Part shown: one piece after another, positions 55,109-59,499 of the stretch
Position numbering within the stretch: the stretch's first letter is position 1
How the letters are laid out: each line of letters starts with the position of its first letter
Source: Ruminococcus sp.
GTDB lineage: Bacteria; Bacillota; Clostridia; Oscillospirales; Ruminococcaceae
Length of the DNA: 59,499 nt
NCBI GenBank assembly: GCA_015066715.1
Contig: SVNU01000003.1
Location: 1 to 59,499, forward strand
Direction of reading: 5' to 3'
Translations under genes and position numbers: made by a program
Notes under the pieces: generated by a model
Seen by the model: the letters and a program-made list of their open reading frames with translations, nothing else
What the model was told of the DNA's origin: nothing
The model's database searches: none

Positions 55109-57781
55109 TTAAAAAAGATTTGATATAATTACCGAAATACGTAAAATAAACGGAAACAAGTAAATAAACACAATAACTGCCATAAATAGAACAATAGTCA
55201 GCTTATATGCCATATTTTCCAATAATATAAGGTTCCATGTTTTCTTTCTGCCGACTGCTCTGAAAATGCAAATCAATACACCTGCAATCAGCATTATAAC
55301 AGCGGCTGTCATACCCTGTGGTATAAAACGAAATCTTATTTCGTTTCTGCCATTTTGAAGCTTTATTGCACAAAAGGATTCATTAACCTTTGTTATTTCC
55401 GTTTCAGTTCCGTTAACATAAGCCGATAGTCCCCTGTCATACGGAACAGACGTATAAAGCCAGCATTCATCTGCACTTGTACACTCCGCCAAAAGCTCAT
55501 TGCCCTCCACAAATAAATCACAGCCCTGAACCTTTTTGGTATACGACCGCAGAATATCCGTATCAATACCAAATACACCAAGGGATTTAACTGAAATATC
55601 CTTATTTATTATAATAAGAATTTCAGCGGTTGTATCTTCAAATTCTCCAAGAGTAACAATGCCATTATTCTTCTGTGTCGGGTAATTCTCTGCAATACAT
55701 ATACCATTTACGTAAATATCAGCAGCCCCATAGTATTTTTCATATAAGTCATTGCTCAGCCTGTCAAAAATATCAAAATACAGCGTCTGTTTTCCGCTTA
55801 TGTCAATTGAATATCTCATCTGACAAACTGAATTTTCATTATCTGAAACATCGATACTATATTTTGAATCTTTATACTCAAAGCTTCCGTCTGCTGTAAA
55901 GGAAGGCTCGTATTCATAAATCATTTCATCCGAACCGAATATTTTTTCGGCAAGCCTTCTTTGAATATCAACCCTCGTCCCGTCACCAAGAGAGGCGAAA
56001 GTATCAGGAGAAAGTTTACTTGTTATTCCGACAGGACAGTATATATCGCTTTCTCCTCTTTCAAATTCACCGTCAAGACCGGTTATGTCATAGTATGACT
56101 TGAAATCATAATATGCACCGATTGAGTATCTGACAGCAAGAAGTGCATCGGTAACAGCTGTACCGCCGTTTGAGCCAACCTCCATCCAGTAGGAGGAATA
56201 ACCGAGCTTTTTCATGGCGAACATATAATCCTCATTCGTAAGAGAGGTATAATGTGAAAGAGAATTATAGCCGAGTCCGCCAACCATATTTACATGAAGG
56301 TACTTTTTTTCGGTTTTTGTTCTGTAGTAAGGCTCACCATAGCTGTCATATTCAAGCTCTGCGGAGGTTTTCAGTACTCCCCCGTCAGTTACGGCGTAAC
56401 CGATATTTACAGACATTGAAGTATATACTTCTCCGCAAAACACAAGAAAAAGTATAATACACAGAGTTCTTGCGGTTATAAGCTTTTTTTCACGCAGATA
56501 TATACACATTATGTATATAATACACGCAAGTACAAAAAGCCCGAGCAAAAGCTCAAATGCCTTTGAATTGACATTCAATGTGTCAGTATAGCTTGATAAA
56601 ACGTTCCTTTTTTTATATACAACGTATACAGCTATTACTATATAGCCGGCAGCCATTATTGCAGCCGATAAAACAAACCCCTTTGAATTTTTCCCGTAAT
56701 CCCGTATATTTTCAAAATAATATGCACAAAGAACCAGCAGTACAAAAACAATAATAAACCCATATCTCAGGGGAAAGCTCTGATAGCTTCCGGTCTGCCA
56801 CATTTTATTAACAGGGTCTATAAAAACCGGAATAATCAATACCACCAGCAAAAAAAGATTATACTTTATATTTTTGTTTTTGATAATCCTGTTCTTTATA
56901 AAAAGCGGCAGTATTGCTATACAGAGACCTGTACACATAATAATACAAAGCTTGTTGGCTGTATTTTCAAAAAGTGGCTTGTACATAAGCTCTGAAAGTA
57001 CACTTCCACCCCTTGCCGAATGTGAAGTCTGAATGTAGGAGCAAAGCCATACCGGCGCTGTAAGAAGGGCACAAATAAAGCTCGTTCCAACAAAAGACAC
57101 AGCAACCTTTCTTTTTTCCGTACCCCTGCTGCAGACAGCAATATAAAGAGGAACCGCCAGCATCAGGTAAATTATTATCATGTAGGACAAATAAAAGCAG
57201 GTAATCATCATAAGGCTTAAAACAATCCCGTACATAAGCGGTTTGTTCTGACTGCACATTCTGATTACCGACAGTGCCAGAAGCGGAAATAATATCATAA
57301 TATCAAGCCAAACAAGTGTCTGGTAATACATGATGCCATATCCGCATAGTGCATACATTATACTTAAAAGTACGCAGAACTCCTTTTTAAGGCTTCTGTG
57401 TACCTTTTTAAAATAAACTGATGCAGTAAATGCCGAGAGTGACAGCTTTACGGCAAGCAGTATATTAACAAGATAAATAAGATGCGACTTTTCAACAAAT
57501 CTGACCATTAGATAAAGCGGACTTGCAAGAAAGAACAGGAATACACCCCAGAAGTTCATTCCCCCCGCATTTGCAGTACTGTAGAAAATACTCCCTTTAC
57601 CCTCAAGTATATCTTTAAAGTCCATAAGCAGCGGTATCGTCTGCTGATTCATGTCGCACCATGAAACAGTATTTTCCCCGAATGGAAAAATATTATTTAC
57701 TGCAAAAAAAGCTCCTGTCATAAAAAGAGTTACAACAGGAGCGATAAGTAAATAATAATTCGTTTTAACTCTCATCAACAT
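55109..57781 (-). CDS. YfhO family polytopic membrane protein
   Basis: Length is 890 residues. About 12 N-terminal membrane helices (~8-470: VTLFMTGAFFAVNNIFPFGENTVSWCDMNQQTIPLL, AGGMNFWGVFLFFLASPLYLMVRF, YALCGYGIMYYQTLVWLDIMILFPLLAL), a large outer domain (~480-830), and one or two C-terminal helices. This is the YfhO layout. In other Bacillota such proteins take part in sugar decoration of teichoic acids or cell-surface polymers; the exact role here is inferred only. It has its own promoter and may be cotranscribed with the ROK regulator. Confidence 0.85.
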   Translation of the reverse strand: MLMRVKTNYYLLIAPVVTLFMTGAFFAVNNIFPFGENTVSWCDMNQQTIPLLMDFKDILEGKGSIFYSTANAGGMNFWGVFLFFLASPLYLMVRFVEKSHLIYLVNILLAVKLSLSAFTASVYFKKVHRSLKKEFCVLLSIMYALCGYGIMYYQTLVWLDIMILFPLLALSVIRMCSQNKPLMYGIVLSLMMITCFYLSYMIIIYLMLAVPLYIAVCSRGTEKRKVAVSFVGTSFICALLTAPVWLCSYIQTSHSARGGSVLSELMYKPLFENTANKLCIIMCTGLCIAILPLFIKNRIIKNKNIKYNLFLLVVLIIPVFIDPVNKMWQTGSYQSFPLRYGFIIVFVLLVLCAYYFENIRDYGKNSKGFVLSAAIMAAGYIVIAVYVVYKKRNVLSSYTDTLNVNSKAFELLLGLFVLACIIYIMCIYLREKKLITARTLCIILFLVFCGEVYTSMSVNIGYAVTDGGVLKTSAELEYDSYGEPYYRTKTEKKYLHVNMVGGLGYNSLSHYTSLTNEDYMFAMKKLGYSSYWMEVGSNGGTAVTDALLAVRYSIGAYYDFKSYYDITGLDGEFERGESDIYCPVGITSKLSPDTFASLGDGTRVDIQRRLAEKIFGSDEMIYEYEPSFTADGSFEYKDSKYSIDVSDNENSVCQMRYSIDISGKQTLYFDIFDRLSNDLYEKYYGAADIYVNGICIAENYPTQKNNGIVTLGEFEDTTAEILIIINKDISVKSLGVFGIDTDILRSYTKKVQGCDLFVEGNELLAECTSADECWLYTSVPYDRGLSAYVNGTETEITKVNESFCAIKLQNGRNEIRFRFIPQGMTAAVIMLIAGVLICIFRAVGRKKTWNLILLENMAYKLTIVLFMAVIVFIYLFPFILRISVIISNLF

Positions 57782-57819
57782 TTTTTATTTAAATACCCAT
57801 TATAGTTTTAGATGTTAAC

Positions 57820-57848
57820 ATTATAACCCATATTTCTAAAAATTGCAA
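57820..57848 (-). promoter_or_regulatory. Promoter of the YfhO-ROK transcript
   Basis: Minus strand: TTGCAA, a 17-base spacer, TATAAT. Confidence 0.7.
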
Positions 57849-57894
57849 GCTTTTTTATATAATTTTTAAAGAAATTTTATAAAAAGACAATAAA

Positions 57895-57921
57895 ACAGGT
57901 TCTGAAATTAACAGAACCTGT
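57895..57921 (-). terminator. gpmI terminator
   Basis: ACAGGTTCT / AGAACCTGT stem, then TTTTATTG on the minus strand. Confidence 0.8.
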
Positions 57922-57955
57922 AAATATTTTTCACAATTAACCTTTTGTTAACCGA

Positions 57956-59470
57956 TTATATCATAAGTGACTTACCGGTCATTTCGGCCGGCTGAGGAAG
58001 TTCCATAGCCTGAAGCATTGTAGGAGCAATATCAGCAAGAACACCGTCCTCACGAAGCTTGCAGTCCTGACCTACAACAATGAAAGGAACCGGATTTGTT
58101 GTATGAGCTGTAAACGGTGAGCCGTCCTCCTCATACATCTTATCAGCATTACCGTGGTCGGCAGTAATAAATGCAACGCCGCCCTTTGCAAGAATAGCAT
58201 CAACCATTGTACCTACGCATTTATCAACAGCTTCAACAGCCGCCTTTGCAGCATCAAAAATACCTGTATGACCTACCATGTCGCAGTTAGCATAATTTAA
58301 AATAATTGCATCGTACTTATCCGCATTAATTGCTTCAACAACAGCGTCTGTAACCTCATAAGCACTCATTTCAGGCTTCATATCAAATGTTTCAACATCA
58401 GGTGACTTAATAAGTATTCTGTCTTCGCCGTCAAATGTTTTTTCTTCGCCGCCGTTAAAGAAGAATGTAACGTGAGCATACTTCTGTGTTTCAGCAATAC
58501 GAAGCTGAGTCTTACCCATTTTGCTTACATATTCGCCGAATGTCATTTCAAGTGCTTCCGGTGGGAATGCAACAGATACATTTGGCATAGCAGCGTCATA
58601 CTGTGCCATACAAACAAAGTTCACATTAAAGAAACCGTTCTTTCTTGTAAAGCCGTCAAAGCTTTCATCAACAAATGCTCTTGTAATCTGTCTTGCACGG
58701 TCAGGACGGAAATTGAAAAATACCACACTGTCATCAGCCTGAATTTTTCCATCCTTATTGCATACAGTAGGAAGCATAAATTCGTCAGTAACTTCATTTG
58801 CATATGAATCCTTGATAGCCTGTACAGGGCATGTACCCTCAACGCCTTCGCTGAATACCATAGCATTGTAAGCCTTTTCAACTCTGTCCCAGGCATTGTC
58901 TCTGTCCATAGCGTAGAAACGTCCCATTACAGTTGCAACAGAGCCTACACCGATTTTGTTCATTTCAGCAACTGCTTCTTCCATAAATTCAGCAGCTGAT
59001 GAAGGAGGTACGTCACGTCCGTCTAAGAATGCGTGAACATAAACCTTTTCAATACCATTTTTCTTAGCCATTTCAAGAAGACCGTAAAGGTGTTCTGTGT
59101 GGCTGTGTACGCCACCCGGTGAAAGAAGTCCCATAAGGTGAAGCGCAGAATTTTTTTCCTTACAGTTGTTCATAGCCTGTACAAGCGCCTTGTTTTCAAA
59201 GAAATCGCCGTCCTTTATTGACTTTGAAATCTTAACGAGCATCTGGTAAACAATTCTGCCTGCACCGATATTTGTATGACCTACCTCTGAGTTACCCATC
59301 TGACCGTCAGGAAGTCCTACATCAAGTCCGCTTGCACCGATTAAAGTGTTAGGACCCTGCATGTACTTGTCGAGATTAGGTGTGTTTGCAGCAGTAATGG
59401 CATTGCCGTAATCAGAAGCATTGTAGCCAAAACCGTCCATAATAATTAAAGCAACAGGTTTTTTACTCAT
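57956..59470 (-). CDS. gpmI: 2,3-Bisphosphoglycerate-independent phosphoglycerate mutase
   Basis: Interconverts 3- and 2-phosphoglycerate in glycolysis. Length is 504 residues, normal for the family. N-terminal metal site IIMDGFGYN, phospho-serine region GQMGNSEVGHTNIGAGRIVYQ, HAFLDGRDVPP, NFRPDRARQITRA, and the C-terminal NCDMVGHTG and ITADHGNAD metal motifs. The promoter lies beyond the window end. Confidence 0.97.
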   Translation of the reverse strand: MSKKPVALIIMDGFGYNASDYGNAITAANTPNLDKYMQGPNTLIGASGLDVGLPDGQMGNSEVGHTNIGAGRIVYQMLVKISKSIKDGDFFENKALVQAMNNCKEKNSALHLMGLLSPGGVHSHTEHLYGLLEMAKKNGIEKVYVHAFLDGRDVPPSSAAEFMEEAVAEMNKIGVGSVATVMGRFYAMDRDNAWDRVEKAYNAMVFSEGVEGTCPVQAIKDSYANEVTDEFMLPTVCNKDGKIQADDSVVFFNFRPDRARQITRAFVDESFDGFTRKNGFFNVNFVCMAQYDAAMPNVSVAFPPEALEMTFGEYVSKMGKTQLRIAETQKYAHVTFFFNGGEEKTFDGEDRILIKSPDVETFDMKPEMSAYEVTDAVVEAINADKYDAIILNYANCDMVGHTGIFDAAKAAVEAVDKCVGTMVDAILAKGGVAFITADHGNADKMYEEDGSPFTAHTTNPVPFIVVGQDCKLREDGVLADIAPTMLQAMELPQPAEMTGKSLMI

Positions 59471-59499
59471 AAAAAATCAGCCTTTCAGTTTGTATTTAT

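Overview
The window looks like a chromosome segment of a low-GC Gram-positive gut or rumen bacterium of the Ruminococcus type (Oscillospiraceae). This is inferred from dockerin and cohesin modules, a family 9 cellulase, BspA-like leucine-rich-repeat surface proteins with threonine-rich linkers, the Bacillota cluster yqfC-yqfD-phoH-ybeY-era-yqzL-recO, a T-box leader on leuA and consensus sigma-A promoters (TTGACA-17-TATAAT). No rRNA, tRNA, CRISPR array, prophage or classical transposase was seen.

Layout. 1-13,000 (mostly minus strand): a partial hairpin-rich repeat, a BspA-like dockerin protein, a 556 bp inverted-repeat element, then a tightly packed series tex > alpha/beta hydrolase > alkylsulfatase-like lipoprotein > membrane-anchored GH9 cellulase, and a secreted dockerin-cohesin-dockerin protein. 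13,000-18,000: a DUF2156 protein, a YkgJ-like Cys-cluster protein, a 135 bp nested palindrome, and a FIST sensor coupled to a hybrid histidine kinase. 18,200-22,850: glgA, a lipoprotein whose cohesin-like domain has its halves in swapped order, and T-box-controlled leuA. 22,850-31,000: the recO/mutS2/era/phoH/sporulation cluster, including a 53-codon yqzL-like gene. 31,000-39,050: a YlbJ-like membrane protein and the maltodextrin operon glgP-PTS-EEP-malQ. 39,200-47,870: a chemoreceptor-like protein and coiled-coil partner, a hairpin-rich insertion inside a terminator, ACT protein-hom, uppP, lepA and hemW. 47,900-59,470: a second BspA-like dockerin protein with a G9 tract that puts it out of frame, proS, a methyltransferase, a ROK regulator, a YfhO-like protein and gpmI.

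How it fits together. Four proteins suggest a cell-surface polysaccharide-attachment system: two dockerin-bearing LRR proteins, one adaptor-like dockerin/cohesin protein and one lipid-anchored permuted cohesin. A membrane-tethered cellulase works alongside them. Intracellular glucan is handled by glgA, glgP, malQ and a PTS permease.

The most unusual signals are: (i) the swapped-half cohesin lipoprotein; (ii) the probable phase-variable poly-G tract in the second BspA gene; (iii) a roughly 296 bp non-coding element with imperfect terminal inverted repeats, flanked by two copies of a terminator hairpin; (iv) hairpin arrays upstream of both BspA genes whose stems differ between copies yet stay self-complementary; and (v) the nested palindrome at 14510-14644.
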